Below, piece after piece: positions 48,057 to 57,391 of a stretch of 64,000 nt of DNA. Positions within the stretch are counted from its first letter, which is position 1, and each line of letters opens with the position of its first letter. Position numbers and translations under genes: made by a program. A model generated the notes under the pieces. It saw only the letters and a list, made by a program, of their open reading frames with translations, was not told the DNA's origin and did not search any database. The stretch is from positions 2,446,001-2,510,000 of the forward strand of contig NZ_CP029078.1 of the NCBI RefSeq assembly GCF_005222485.1. The letters are read 5' to 3'. This DNA comes from Streptomyces griseoviridis. GTDB lineage: Bacteria; Actinomycetota; Actinomycetes; Streptomycetales; Streptomycetaceae.

Positions 48057-48749
48057 ATGGACATATCCGGGACCCCGCTACGAGCCGTTCGCGCGGCGCT
48101 GTTCACGGCACTCGTCGTGACGCTCAGCACCGCGTCGCACGTGCTGCTGTCGCGGGTCCCGCTGCCGCTGAACACGGTGGCCGCCGTCGCGGTCGCCGTC
48201 TTCGCGGTCGCCTACGCGCTGGCCGGCCGTGAGCGGGGCTTCGCCCGGATCGCCGGGCTGCTGATCCCGCTGGAGCTGGCCGCCGACACGGTCTTCACCA
48301 CCGGCCAGCACGTCTGCTACGGCCGCGCGGGCGGCCCGGTCGCGAGGCCGCTGCGCTCCGTCGGGTTCGACGTGCTGTGCGGCAGCCGCACCGAGGTCGG
48401 CACTCCGCTGGCCCGGGTCACCGGCGCGGGCCCCGACCGGCTCGCCGCCCTGCTGGCGCACGCCGACCCGGCGACACCCTGGCTGCTGCTGGGCGCGCAC
48501 ATCGGCGTCGGACTGCTGGCGGCGGCCTGGCTGCGGCGCGGCGAGCGGGCGCTCGGCCAGCTGCTGCGGGCGGTCGCGGTGACGACGTTCAGGCCGCTGC
48601 TGCTCGCGGTGGCCTCGGTCGCCGTGCGCCCGGCCGGCTCCGCGCCCCGGCCCCGACGGGCCCCTCTGCGCGCGGTGACGGCCCGCGGCCGGCTGCTCGC
48701 GCACTCCCTGGGACGGCGTGGACCGCCGTGCTCCCTCTCGTTCGCCTGA
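48057..48749 (+). CDS. Small integral membrane protein of unknown function
   Basis: This 230-residue protein has about four hydrophobic segments and an external loop with two Cys (HVCYGRAGG and DVLCGSRTEVG), which could form a disulfide. The C-terminal 40 residues are Arg/Pro-rich. The ATG at 48057 has no ribosome site and only a short leader after the upstream terminator. It lies just upstream of a thioredoxin-like gene on the same strand, so the Cys pair may be a substrate of that protein; this is inference. Confidence 0.72.
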   Translation: MDISGTPLRAVRAALFTALVVTLSTASHVLLSRVPLPLNTVAAVAVAVFAVAYALAGRERGFARIAGLLIPLELAADTVFTTGQHVCYGRAGGPVARPLRSVGFDVLCGSRTEVGTPLARVTGAGPDRLAALLAHADPATPWLLLGAHIGVGLLAAAWLRRGERALGQLLRAVAVTTFRPLLLAVASVAVRPAGSAPRPRRAPLRAVTARGRLLAHSLGRRGPPCSLSFA

Positions 48750-48832
48750 ACAACGGCGATGTTCGCCTGAACTCTCTGAACAGCCTGAACAGCAGTGACG
48801 TTCACTCGGACCGCACAACCGTTCGTTCGAAC
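48740..48832 (+). promoter_or_regulatory. Cluster of GTTC-N4-GAAC inverted repeats
   Basis: GTTCGCCTGAAC occurs at 48740-48751 and 48761-48772 (21 bp apart, two helical turns). GTTCGTTCGAAC lies at 48821-48832. Further TGAAC half-sites are at 48777-48781 and 48786-48790, with GTTCAC at 48800-48805. The cluster lies 75-167 nt upstream of the thioredoxin-like gene and looks like a multi-site operator. Confidence 0.5.
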
Positions 48833-48906
48833 AGCACCGAGCACGACCTCTCCCCCACACGTATCCCGCGCGCCACCGGCGCGCGTCCCACATGGAGATC
48901 ACCGAC

Positions 48907-49749
48907 ATGAGCAAGCGGAACAGCCAGACGGCGAAGACGGCGGCGCGTGAGCGGCTGCGTCTGGAGCGCGAGCGCCAGGCCAAGCGCGCCAAGGTCAAGC
49001 GCCAGGTCGTGGTGGCCGGCGCGGTCGTCGCCGTCCTGGCGGCGGCCGGCGGCATAGGCTACGCGGTCGTCCAGGCGAACAAGCCCTCGCACTGGGAGGC
49101 CATCAAGGACGAGAAGGTCGTCGCCCCGGCCAACACCACGGGCAAGGACGGCACGACCGTCGTCATCGGCAAGGCGAGCGCGAAGAAGACCCTGAAGGTC
49201 TACGAGGACCCGCGCTGCCCGATCTGCGCCCAGTTCGAGCAGACCGTCGGCTCGACCCTGGACAAGGACGTCGAGGACGGCAAGTTCAAGGTGCAGTTCG
49301 TCGGCGGCACGTTCCTGGACGGCGACTCGCTCGGCAAGGGCCAGATAGGTTCGCGCGGCGAGGGCTCCAAGAGCGCGATGGCGGCCCTCGGCGCCGCGCT
49401 GAACGTCAGCGACCAGGCGTTCCTGGAGTACAAGACCGCGCTGTACTCGAAGAAGTTCCACCCGGACGAGTCCACCGACAAGTTCAAGGACGCCGACTAC
49501 CTGATCAAGATCGCGCAGACGGTGCCCGACCTGAAGGACAACGCCGCGTTCCAGAAGGCGGTGAAGAACGGCACCTACGACGCCTGGGCGCTCGCCATGT
49601 CGAAGTCGTTCGACACCAACAAGGACGGCGTCACCGGCACCCCGAGCTTCGTGATGGACGGCAAGAAGCTCTCCGCGGACAGCAGCGGCAACCCGCCGAT
49701 GACCGTCGAGCAGTTCACCACGGCGATCGACGCGGCCCTCAAGGGCTGA
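48907..49749 (+). CDS. Membrane-anchored DsbA/thioredoxin-like protein (CPIC)
   Basis: This 280-residue protein has a basic N-terminus (1-32), a membrane segment (33-56) and an extracytoplasmic thioredoxin-fold domain with Cys104-Pro-Ile-Cys107. The cis-Pro is in GVTGTPSFVMDG. It probably performs thiol-disulfide exchange outside the cell. The ATG at 48907 has GGAG at 9 nt. It resembles the CPAC protein at 16744-17520 in layout but is clearly diverged. Control by the upstream inverted-repeat cluster is likely. Confidence 0.9.
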   Translation: MSKRNSQTAKTAARERLRLERERQAKRAKVKRQVVVAGAVVAVLAAAGGIGYAVVQANKPSHWEAIKDEKVVAPANTTGKDGTTVVIGKASAKKTLKVYEDPRCPICAQFEQTVGSTLDKDVEDGKFKVQFVGGTFLDGDSLGKGQIGSRGEGSKSAMAALGAALNVSDQAFLEYKTALYSKKFHPDESTDKFKDADYLIKIAQTVPDLKDNAAFQKAVKNGTYDAWALAMSKSFDTNKDGVTGTPSFVMDGKKLSADSSGNPPMTVEQFTTAIDAALKG

Positions 49750-49779
49750 CCCGGCCGCCTCCTGGCGACCACCGGTGAA

Positions 49780-49813
49780 AGAGCGGGCGAACTTTCGACC
49801 GTTCGCCCGCTCT
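49780..49813 (+). terminator. Terminator after the CPIC thioredoxin-like gene
   Basis: Bases 49780-49792 pair perfectly with 49801-49813 (13 bp, 8-nt loop). The right arm also forms part of the phoD upstream region. Confidence 0.8.
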
Positions 49814-49843
49814 CACCCGTACCGGTCAGTAACCTGATCGGTC
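49801..49843 (+). promoter_or_regulatory. phoD promoter with PHO-box-like repeats
   Basis: GTTCGCCCGC (49801) and TCTCACCCGT (49811) resemble the GTTCACCC repeats bound by PhoP, although the spacing is 10 rather than 11 nt. TAACCT (49830-49835) is a -10-like box 8 nt before the GTG, so the message is probably leaderless. PhoP control of S. coelicolor phoD is known from the literature. This exact site is inferred. Confidence 0.5.
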
Positions 49844-51535
49844 GTGACCAGTCGACACAGATCATCCGCGCGCACCACCGCGCCCGCCGAGGGCACCGCA
49901 CCGCTGTCACCCCGCCGCCGCACGGTCGTCAAGGCCGCGGCCGCCGGCGCCGTCCTGGCCGCGCCGCTCGCCGTCGCCCTGCCCGCCCGCGCCGCCGCCG
50001 CCGCCGCCGAGGCTCCCCGCTTCCTGCACGGCGTCGCCTCGGGCGACCCGCTGCCCGACGGCATCCTGCTGTGGACCCGGGTCACCCCGACCCCCGAGGC
50101 CGCGCCAGGCTCGGGGCTCGGCCCGGACACCGAGGTGAGCTGGGTCGTCGCCACCGACAAGGCGCTCACGAACGTCGTCGCGCGGGGCTCCCTCACCACC
50201 GGCGCGGCCCGCGACCACACCGTCAAGGCCGACATCCGCGGCCTCGCACCGGCCACCGACCACTGGTTCCGCTTCTCCGCCGGCCCCACCGACTCCCCCG
50301 TCGGCCGCACCCGCACCGCGCCCGCGGCCGACGCCGCCGTGCCGGGACTCCGCTTCGGCGTCGTCTCCTGCGCCAACTGGGAGGCCGGCTGGTTCTCCGC
50401 GTACCGCCACCTCGCGGCCCGCGGCGACCTGGACGGCTGGCTGCATCTGGGCGACTACCTCTACGAGTACCCGACGGGCGAGTACGGGACGCGCGGCACG
50501 GTCGTCAGGCCGCACACGCCGGCCCACGAGATCATCACGCTCGCCGACTACCGGGCCAGGCACGGCCGCCACAAGACCGACGCCGACCTCCAGGCCCTGC
50601 ACGCCAAGGCGCCGGTCGTGGCGATATGGGACGACCACGAGTTCGCCGACAACGCCTGGTCGGGCGGCGCCGTCAACCACACCGAGGGCGCCGAGGGCAC
50701 CTGGAGCGACCGTCAGACGGCGGCCAAGCAGGCGTACTTCGAGTGGATGCCGGTCCGCCCGGCGATCGAGGGCACCACCTACCGGCGGCTGCGCTTCGGC
50801 AAGCTCGCCGAGCTTTCCCTGCTCGACCTGCGCTCCTTCCGCTCCCAGCAGGCGGCCACCGGCTCCGGATCGGTCGACGACCCGGACCGCACGATCACCG
50901 GGCGCGCGCAGCTCGACTGGCTGAAGGCCGGACTGAGCGGCTCCGACTCCACCTGGCGGCTGGTCGGCAACTCGGTGATGATCTCGCCGTTCGCCGTCGG
51001 CTCGCTCGCCGCCGACCTGCTCGCACCGCTCGCGAAGCTGCTCGGGCTGCCTCGGGAGGGGCTCGCCCTCAACACCGACCAGTGGGACGGCTACACCGAC
51101 GACCGCCGTGAACTTCTCGCCCATCTGCGGACCCACGCGATCCGCAACACCGTCTTCCTCACCGGCGACATCCACATGGCGTGGGCCAACGACGTGCCGG
51201 TGGACGCCGGTACCTACCCGCTCTCCCCGTCGGCGGCCACCGAGTTCGTCGTCACCTCGATGACCTCGGACAACCTCGACGACATCGTGAAGGTCCCCGA
51301 GGGCACCGTCTCCGCGCTGGCCGCGCCGGTCATCCAGGCCGCCAACCGGCATGTGCACTGGGTCGACACCGACCGGCACGGCTACGGCGTCCTGGACATC
51401 ACGGCCGCCCGCGCCCAGATGGACTACTACGTGCTGTCCGACCGCACCGACCCGGCCGCCACCTCGTCCTGGGCGCGTTCGTACCGCACCCGCAGCGGCA
51501 CCCAGAGGGTCGAGCGGAGCTACGACCCCGTGTAG
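49844..51535 (+). CDS. phoD: Secreted alkaline phosphatase D
   Basis: This 563-residue PhoD-type phosphodiesterase/phosphatase has a Tat signal (SPRRRTVVK at about 22-30, then a hydrophobic stretch to ALPARA) and an N-terminal beta domain. The catalytic domain follows, with [28 protein letters not shown] and [10 protein letters not shown] carrying metal ligands. It releases phosphate from organic esters outside the cell. The GTG at 49844 follows a -10-like box without a ribosome site. It converges on the dienelactone hydrolase-like gene with a 28-nt gap. Confidence 0.95.
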   Translation: MTSRHRSSARTTAPAEGTAPLSPRRRTVVKAAAAGAVLAAPLAVALPARAAAAAAEAPRFLHGVASGDPLPDGILLWTRVTPTPEAAPGSGLGPDTEVSWVVATDKALTNVVARGSLTTGAARDHTVKADIRGLAPATDHWFRFSAGPTDSPVGRTRTAPAADAAVPGLRFGVVSCANWEAGWFSAYRHLAARGDLDGWLHLGDYLYEYPTGEYGTRGTVVRPHTPAHEIITLADYRARHGRHKTDADLQALHAKAPVVAIWDDHEFADNAWSGGAVNHTEGAEGTWSDRQTAAKQAYFEWMPVRPAIEGTTYRRLRFGKLAELSLLDLRSFRSQQAATGSGSVDDPDRTITGRAQLDWLKAGLSGSDSTWRLVGNSVMISPFAVGSLAADLLAPLAKLLGLPREGLALNTDQWDGYTDDRRELLAHLRTHAIRNTVFLTGDIHMAWANDVPVDAGTYPLSPSAATEFVVTSMTSDNLDDIVKVPEGTVSALAAPVIQAANRHVHWVDTDRHGYGVLDITAARAQMDYYVLSDRTDPAATSSWARSYRTRSGTQRVERSYDPV

Positions 51536-51563
51536 GGGCCAGGCGCCGCGAGGGGCCCCCGGC

Positions 51564-52133
51564 TCACAGGGAGTCGAGGAAGCCGAGCGCCACCCGCCAG
51601 GTGGCCTCGGCGGCCTCCGCGTCGTGGTCGGGCAGGTCGGGGTCGGTGTAGAGGTGACCGGCGCCCGGGTACCTGTACACCTCGACGTCGGCGCCCGTCC
51701 GGCCCATCTGGAGGTACCAGGCGCTCAGCCAGTCGTCCGTCTCGAACGCGTCGGGCTCGGCCACGTGCAGCTGGACCGGCAGGTCGGGCGCGGACGCGTT
51801 CGGCGCGATGTCCGAGGTGCCGTGCAGGAGCAGCAGACCGCGCGCCTTCTCGTCACCGAGGGCGAGGGTCTGCGCGACGGACGCGCCGAGCGAGAACCCG
51901 GCGTACACCAGGCCCCGGTCCGAGTAGGGCGCGACGGCCAGCACGGCCCGCTTCAGCAGCTCGTCCTTCCCGATCGCCTCGTTGAACTCCTTGCCCTCCT
52001 CGACGCTGGTGAAGGTGTGCCCGTCGAACAGGTCGGGGGTCCACACCTCGTGCCCGGCGGCACGGAGCCGGTCGGCGGCCTGGCGCACCGCCGGTCTGAG
52101 CCCGTAGATCGAGTGGAGAAGCATGATGTCCAT
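51564..52133 (-). CDS. Dienelactone hydrolase-family protein
   Basis: This 189-residue alpha/beta hydrolase has the nucleophile motif GFSLGASVA (Ser instead of the Cys of classic dienelactone hydrolase), an acidic residue in HVAEPDAFE and the catalytic His in YPGAGHLYTD. The start MDIMLLHSIYGLRP at 52133 follows a GGGG stretch. Substrate is unknown; small esters are likely. It is divergent from the MscS gene. Confidence 0.88.
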   Translation of the reverse strand: MDIMLLHSIYGLRPAVRQAADRLRAAGHEVWTPDLFDGHTFTSVEEGKEFNEAIGKDELLKRAVLAVAPYSDRGLVYAGFSLGASVAQTLALGDEKARGLLLLHGTSDIAPNASAPDLPVQLHVAEPDAFETDDWLSAWYLQMGRTGADVEVYRYPGAGHLYTDPDLPDHDAEAAEATWRVALGFLDSL

Positions 52134-52258
52134 GGCCCCATCGTGCCAGCCGCCACCGACAGTGACCCCCGGCACCCGGGCACCCGGCCGGTGCCGCGCC
52201 ACGCGTCCGTACCCCGATCGCGTCCGAAGTCACATGTTCATCGGCCCCCGGGTCCGGT

Positions 52259-52271
52259 TAGGTTCCCTGCC
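52259..52271 (+). promoter_or_regulatory. Probable leaderless promoter of the MscS gene
   Basis: TAGGTT (52259-52264) closely matches the Streptomyces -10 consensus TAGGAT, and lies 7 nt before the ATG at 52272. There is no ribosome site in between. A weak -35 (TTCATC) lies about 17 nt further upstream. Confidence 0.5.
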
Positions 52272-53387
52272 ATGGAGAACGTACTCCGACCGCTGATCGT
52301 CATCGGCGGCTCCGTCGTCCTGACCCTGCTCATCGGCTGGGCCACCGACCTGCTGCTGCGCAAGGCCGACGCCCGGCACGGCGAGACCCCGCTGTGGGGT
52401 CTGCTGCGCCGGGCCCGGATCCCGTACCAACTGGTGCTCTGCACGGCCATGCTGAGAGGCTCCTACGACCTGGCGCGGCTGGTGCAGGGGCACCGGATCG
52501 CCGTCGGGCGCACCCTCTCGCTGGTCCTGATCGGCTCGGCCGCCTGGCTGGTGGTGCGGATCGCGGCGGCCGTCGTGGAGACGTCGTACAGCCGCTACGC
52601 GCGCGCCCACCACGACGCGGCCCGGGTGCGCCGGGTGCGCACCCAGGTGTCGCTGATCATGCGGGTGGTGACCGCGATAGTCGGCGTCGTCGCGGTGGCC
52701 TCGATGCTGCTCACGTTCCCCGAGATGCGCGCGGCCGGCGCCTCGCTGCTGGCCTCGGCGGGCGTCCTCGGCATCGTCGCCGGTGTCGCCGCCCAGTCCA
52801 CGCTGAGCAACCTGTTCGCGGGGCTCCAGATCGCCTTCGGCGACATGGTGCGGCTCGGGGACACGGTGGTGGTGGACGGCGAGTGGGGCACCGTCGAGGA
52901 GATCACGCTGACCTTCCTGACCGTGCGCACCTGGGACGAGCGCCGGATCACCATGCCGGTGTCGTACTTCACGTCGAAACCGTTCGAGAACTGGTCGCGC
53001 GGCAGCGCCCAGATGACCGGCATCGTCTACTGGCACCTCGACCACTCGGCGCCCCTCGACCTGATGCGGGAGCAGTTGCGGGACATCCTGCGCGGCTGCG
53101 CCGCCTGGGACGGCCGGCAGTGCGGCATCGTCGTCACGGACTCGACGCCCAACACCGTCCAGGTCAGGGCGCTGGTGACGGCGAAGGACGCGGACGACAT
53201 CTGGACGGTCCGGGTCACGGTCCGCGAGCAGATGCTGCGCTGGCTGGCCGACCACCACCCGTACGCGCTGCCCCGGGTCAACACGGCGGAGGCGGTCCTG
53301 CCGCCGACCGACCACCCGCCGCTCCCCCGCCAGGACCAGTCGCCGCACCGGCCGCACGAGGCGATCCGCCCGTCCACCCACACCTGA
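52272..53387 (+). CDS. MscS-type mechanosensitive channel
   Basis: This 371-residue membrane protein has three or four membrane segments. The pore-lining helix is AAGASLLASAGVLGIVAGVAAQ (given here as its two halves around residues 156-177). After it comes STLSNLFAGLQIAFGDMVRLGD and the beta domain signature VEEITLTFLTVRTWDERRI. The C-terminal part is the cytoplasmic vestibule, ending in a Pro/His-rich tail. It opens on hypo-osmotic shock. The ATG at 52272 follows a TAGGTT box directly, with no ribosome site. Confidence 0.9.
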   Translation: MENVLRPLIVIGGSVVLTLLIGWATDLLLRKADARHGETPLWGLLRRARIPYQLVLCTAMLRGSYDLARLVQGHRIAVGRTLSLVLIGSAAWLVVRIAAAVVETSYSRYARAHHDAARVRRVRTQVSLIMRVVTAIVGVVAVASMLLTFPEMRAAGASLLASAGVLGIVAGVAAQSTLSNLFAGLQIAFGDMVRLGDTVVVDGEWGTVEEITLTFLTVRTWDERRITMPVSYFTSKPFENWSRGSAQMTGIVYWHLDHSAPLDLMREQLRDILRGCAAWDGRQCGIVVTDSTPNTVQVRALVTAKDADDIWTVRVTVREQMLRWLADHHPYALPRVNTAEAVLPPTDHPPLPRQDQSPHRPHEAIRPSTHT

Positions 53388-53429
53388 CCGCCGCCCGCCC
53401 ACACCTGACCGCCCGCCCGGTTCCCCGCA

Positions 53430-53485
53430 CCGCTGACGGGCGGTCCCGCATTCCCCGGCCGGGGCGCGGGACCGCCCGTCAGCGG
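53430..53485. terminator. Perfect 20-bp bidirectional terminator
   Basis: Bases 53430-53449 pair perfectly with 53466-53485, around a loop that itself contains the palindrome CCCCGGCCGGGG. It separates the convergent MscS and antiporter genes. Confidence 0.92.
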
Positions 53486-53529
53486 TCTGTCTCTTTCTCT
53501 GGCTCTGTCTCTGTCTCCGTCTCCGTCTG
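53486..53529. repeat. Pyrimidine-rich short tandem repeat
   Basis: A run of CTGTCT and CCGTCT hexamers with a purine-poor plus strand directly follows the terminator hairpin. It is non-coding and could act as the U-rich tail of the plus-strand terminator or be a slippage-prone microsatellite. Confidence 0.6.
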
Positions 53530-53563
53530 ACGGCGGGAGTTCACCCCGGCCCTGGCGGAGAGG

Positions 53564-55150
53564 TCACCTCAGGCTGCGCACGTCGAGATGGCGCAGCACC
53601 CGGTCCACGATCTCCGGGTCGGCCCCCGGCTCGCTCCGGGCCGCCAGCACCTCGTGCCGGGCCGCGCTCAGCATCTCCCCCTGGATGCGCCGCACCCGCT
53701 TCAGCCGCCGCACCCGCTGCTCGTGCGCCTCGCGCCGCTCCTCCTCGCCCATGTCGGGGCTGATCCGCACGCCGATCTCGAACGCCCGGCGGAGCATCTG
53801 CTCGGACAGCTCGTCCGGCAGCTCCTCGACCTCCTCGATCTCCTTGAGCCGCCGCTTCGCCGCCTTGGCCGCCCGCACCGCGAGCTCCCGCTCGAACTCC
53901 TGCTCACGTCCGGTGTCGGCGCGCACCCCCAGCCGTTTCACCAGCCACGGCAGCGTCAGCCCCTGGAGCACCAGGGTCGCCATGATCACGCCGAACGCGA
54001 TGAAGACGATCTCGTCCCGGTCGGGGAAGCCCGATCCGTCGTCCACGGTCAGCGGGATGGCGAGGGCGAGCGCCACCGACGCCACCCCGCGCATCCCCGC
54101 CCACCACATGACGACGGTCTCCCGCCAGCTCATCGGGATCTCCTCGTCGATGTCCCGCTTCGCGTGCAGCCGTTTCGTCAGCCAGGTCGCCGGCAGCAGC
54201 CACACCAGCCGCACCAGCACCACCACCCCCACGACGGCCGCCGCCCAGCCGAGCATCTGGGCCCAGTGCCCGGCCGCCGTCCGCAGCGCGTTGTGCAGTT
54301 CGAGCCCGATCAGCCCGAACGCGACGCCGGTGACGAGGGTGTCGACGATGTCCCAGAAGGTGTGCCCGGCCAGCCGGGTCATGACGTCGTCGGCGTCGGT
54401 GGCGTACTCGGCGAGGAAGAGCGCGGTGGTGAGCACGGCGAGCACCCCTGAGCCGTGCAGCTCCTCGGCGAGGACGTAGGAGACGTACGGCACCAGCAGC
54501 GTCAGCCCGATCTGGAGCGTCGCGTCGTCGAGCAGGTTCATCAGCTTGTTCGCGCCCCAGCCGAGCGCGAGCCCCATCGCGACGGCGACGACCGCGGAGA
54601 GCACCAGCTCGAACGCCGCCTCGCCGAGCCCGAACGATCCGCTCACCGCGGCGGCGATCGCCACGTGGTAGAGCACGATCGCCGTCACGTCGTTGAAGAG
54701 GCCCTCGCCCTCCAGGATGGAGACGAGCCGGCGCGGCAGCCCGAGCTGTCCCGCGACGGCCGTCGCGGCGACCGGGTCGGGTGGCGCGACCAGCGCCCCG
54801 AGGGCGACGGCGGCGGCGACCGGCAGCCCCGGCACGATGGCGTGCGCGACCAGCGCCACGCAGAGCGTGGTGACGAACACCAGGGCGACGGCGAGCAGGA
54901 AGATCGGCCGGACGTTGGCCGTGAACTGCCGCCAGGAGGTCCGCCGCACGGCCGCGTACAGCAGCGGCGGCAGCAGCGCGGGCAGGATCAGCTCGGGCGG
55001 GATGTCGACATTGGGGACGAAGTCCAGGACCGCGAGCACGATCCCGAGGAGCGTCATCAGCACCGGCGCGGGCAGCCCGAACCGGTCTCCCACGGGGACG
55101 CTCACCAGGGCCCCGAGCAACAGCACGAACAACAGGGCGAGCTGGTCCAC
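53564..55150 (-). CDS. CPA1-family Na+/H+ antiporter
   Basis: This 528-residue protein has about 12 membrane segments and the CPA1 ion-binding motif in LEGEGLFNDVTAIVLYH (the conserved Asp near residue 154), along with VAPPDPVAATAVAGQLGLPRR. After the membrane domain, from about 400, comes a long charged helical tail (ERELAVRAAKAAKRRLKEIEEVEELPDE, split here only for description) ending in LDVRSLR. It exchanges Na+ or K+ for H+. The start MDQLALLFVLLLG is at 55150. Confidence 0.92.
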   Translation of the reverse strand: MDQLALLFVLLLGALVSVPVGDRFGLPAPVLMTLLGIVLAVLDFVPNVDIPPELILPALLPPLLYAAVRRTSWRQFTANVRPIFLLAVALVFVTTLCVALVAHAIVPGLPVAAAVALGALVAPPDPVAATAVAGQLGLPRRLVSILEGEGLFNDVTAIVLYHVAIAAAVSGSFGLGEAAFELVLSAVVAVAMGLALGWGANKLMNLLDDATLQIGLTLLVPYVSYVLAEELHGSGVLAVLTTALFLAEYATDADDVMTRLAGHTFWDIVDTLVTGVAFGLIGLELHNALRTAAGHWAQMLGWAAAVVGVVVLVRLVWLLPATWLTKRLHAKRDIDEEIPMSWRETVVMWWAGMRGVASVALALAIPLTVDDGSGFPDRDEIVFIAFGVIMATLVLQGLTLPWLVKRLGVRADTGREQEFERELAVRAAKAAKRRLKEIEEVEELPDELSEQMLRRAFEIGVRISPDMGEEERREAHEQRVRRLKRVRRIQGEMLSAARHEVLAARSEPGADPEIVDRVLRHLDVRSLR

Positions 55151-55236
55151 GGGCAGCGCTCCGGCATGATCGACGAGGGGACGGCAGCCCCAAGACTGCC
55201 ACGCCGGCCCCGCCGTCGGCCCTCAGGGCCCCTCGG

Positions 55237-55716
55237 CTACAGCGCGCGCCGCATGGCCCGGTGCGGGATTCCCGCCTCCGGGTACTCGGGCCCGTACGCC
55301 TCGTAGCCCAGCCGCTGGTAGAAGCCGAGCGCGCGGGTCTGCGCGTGCAGGTCGACCGCGGTCAGCCCCCGCGCGCGTGCCACGTCCTCGATGGCCCGCA
55401 CCAGCGCCACCCCGACCCCGAGACCGCGCGCCCGCCCGGTCACCGCGAGCCGCCCCAGCGAGCCCACGGACGGGTCGCCGCCGGTCCGGTCGGCCGCCGT
55501 CGGGCCGTAGAGCAGCCGCCCGGTGCCGAGCGGCCGCCCGTCCTCGCGGACGGCCAGCACATGCACGGCGTCGGCGCCCGGCTCGTCGAACGCGTCGTAC
55601 TCCAGTTCCTCGGGCACGCCCTGCTCGCCGACGAAGACCTCCCTGCGCACCGCGAACCCCGCCTCGCGGTCGGCGAGGTCACCGACGATCCGCACGGTGT
55701 ACGAGGGCTCGCTCAC
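55237..55716 (-). CDS. GNAT-family N-acetyltransferase
   Basis: This 159-residue acetyltransferase has the acyl-CoA pyrophosphate loop [17 protein letters not shown] (near 95) and a C-terminal [14 protein letters not shown] motif. It resembles ElaA-type and PA4794-like small acetyltransferases. The substrate is unknown. The GTG at 55716 overlaps the rluD stop as GTGA, so it is translated together with rluD. Confidence 0.9.
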   Translation of the reverse strand: MSEPSYTVRIVGDLADREAGFAVRREVFVGEQGVPEELEYDAFDEPGADAVHVLAVREDGRPLGTGRLLYGPTAADRTGGDPSVGSLGRLAVTGRARGLGVGVALVRAIEDVARARGLTAVDLHAQTRALGFYQRLGYEAYGPEYPEAGIPHRAMRRAL

Positions 55717-56657
55717 GCGTAGGTCTCCTCGCGGACCCGGTCGAGGGCCTGCTGGAGGTCGGCCGGGTACTCGCTGGAGAACTCCACCCACTGGCCGTCC
55801 CCGGGGTGCTCGAAGCCGAGCCGCATGGCGTGCAGCCACTGCCGGGTCAGGCCGAGCCGCTTGGCGAACGTCGGGTCGGCGCCGTAGGTGAGGTCGCCGA
55901 CGCAGGGGTGGCGGTGCGCCGACATGTGCACGCGGATCTGGTGGGTGCGGCCGGTCTCCAGCTTCACGTCGAGCAGCGAGGCGGAGCGGAACGCCTCGAT
56001 CAGGTCGTAGTGGGTGACGGACGGCTTGCCCTCGGCGGTGACCGCCCACTTGTAGTCGTGCTGGGGGTGGCGGCCGATGGGGGCGTCGATGGTGCCGCTG
56101 GTCGGGTCGGGGTGGCCCTGGACGAGCGTGTGGTAGCGCTTGTCGACCGTGCGCTCCTTGAACTGGCGCTTCAGCGACGTGTACGCGCGCTCCGACTTCG
56201 CCACCACCATCAGCCCTGACGTGCCCACGTCGAGCCGGTGCACGATGCCCTGGCGCTCGGCGGCTCCCGAGGTGGAGATGCGGTAGCCGGCCGCCGCGAG
56301 GCCGCCGATGACGGTGGTGCCGGACCAGCCGGGCGACGGGTGGGCGGCGACACCGACCGGCTTCACGATGACGACCACGTCATCGTCGTCGTGGACGATC
56401 TCCATGCCCTCGACCGGCTCGGCGACGATCTGCACCGGCGCCGGCGCCTGCGGCATCTCGACCTCGAGCCAGGCGCCGCCGTGCACCCGCTCGGACTTGC
56501 CGACCTCGGCGCCGTCGACCTGCACCTTCCCGGACGCGGCCAGCTCGGCCGCCTTGGTGCGGGAGAAGCCGAACATGCGGGAGATGGCGGCGTCGACGCG
56601 CTCGCCCTCCAGGCCGTCGGGCACGGGCAGGCTGCGGATCTCGGGAACGGTGCTCAC
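55713..56657 (-). CDS. rluD: Pseudouridine synthase, RluA/RluD family
   Basis: This 314-residue enzyme has an N-terminal S4 RNA-binding domain (about 12-75) and the RluA catalytic domain with Asp143 in [37 protein letters not shown] is the second conserved block. It probably makes the 23S rRNA pseudouridines near 1911-1917. The GTG at 56657 has no ribosome site, but CATACT (56664-56669) ends 6 nt upstream, so the message may be leaderless. It lies next to lspA, as in many actinobacteria. Confidence 0.92.
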   Translation of the reverse strand: MSTVPEIRSLPVPDGLEGERVDAAISRMFGFSRTKAAELAASGKVQVDGAEVGKSERVHGGAWLEVEMPQAPAPVQIVAEPVEGMEIVHDDDDVVVIVKPVGVAAHPSPGWSGTTVIGGLAAAGYRISTSGAAERQGIVHRLDVGTSGLMVVAKSERAYTSLKRQFKERTVDKRYHTLVQGHPDPTSGTIDAPIGRHPQHDYKWAVTAEGKPSVTHYDLIEAFRSASLLDVKLETGRTHQIRVHMSAHRHPCVGDLTYGADPTFAKRLGLTRQWLHAMRLGFEHPGDGQWVEFSSEYPADLQQALDRVREETYA

Positions 56658-56758
56658 CCGTCGAGTATGCCGGACGGGTCCGACACTCCCGACCGCGCGC
56701 CCGGCGCGGACCCCGCGCACGGGGCGGCACCGGGCACCGGCGGGCGGCGGGCTGCGGC

Positions 56759-57331
56759 TCAGTCCTTGTGGACGGTCCCGTCCGGGTCGAGGCCCCGGAA
56801 GGACAGCAGCACGATCAGGATGCCGCCGCAGACGATCGCCGAGTCGGCCAGGTTGAAGACGGCGAAGCCCTTGGGCGCGATGAAGTCGACGACCGCCCCC
56901 TGGAAGACGCCGGGCGAGCGGAAGATCCGGTCGGTGAGGTTGCCGAGGGCTCCCCCGAGCAGCAGGCCGAGCGCGATCGCCCACGGCAGGCTGTAGAGCT
57001 TGCGGGCCAGCCGGGCGATCACCACGATCACCGTCGCCGCGATGATCGTGAAGATCACGGTGAACGCCTCGCCGAACCCGAAGGCGGCCCCCGGGTTGCG
57101 GATCGCCTCGAACCGCAGCCACTCCCCGATGACGTCGATGGGCGCGTGGTGCTCCAGCTTGGCGACCACGATCATCTTGCTGGCCAGGTCGAGGGCGTAG
57201 GCGAAGACGGCGACCGCGAACAGCACGGCGATCCGACGCCTGCCCCTGGGCCGTGCCGCGGACTGCTCCGGCTCGGCCCCCGCCGTGTCTGGGATATCCG
57301 GCGTACCGATGATGCGCTCCGCCTCTGCCAC
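56759..57331 (-). CDS. lspA: Lipoprotein signal peptidase
   Basis: This 190-residue aspartic peptidase removes the signal peptide from lipid-modified prolipoproteins. It has four membrane segments and catalytic Asp134 (GNLTDR) and Asp163 (NLADSAI). The first 30 residues are an added polar extension. The GTG at 57331 is preceded by GAGGGA. It acts after Lgt, which is encoded at 15.5-16.7 kb. Confidence 0.95.
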   Translation of the reverse strand: MAEAERIIGTPDIPDTAGAEPEQSAARPRGRRRIAVLFAVAVFAYALDLASKMIVVAKLEHHAPIDVIGEWLRFEAIRNPGAAFGFGEAFTVIFTIIAATVIVVIARLARKLYSLPWAIALGLLLGGALGNLTDRIFRSPGVFQGAVVDFIAPKGFAVFNLADSAIVCGGILIVLLSFRGLDPDGTVHKD

Positions 57332-57391
57332 GTGAGTCCCTCAGCTAGGTGCCTGACTGAGGACGAGGGTACGACACGCCGCGCCAGGGGC

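Noticed and set aside
51536..51563. GGGGCC/GGCCCC pairing between phoD and the hydrolase gene as a terminator
   Set aside because: The stem is only about 6 bp with a long loop, too weak to call.
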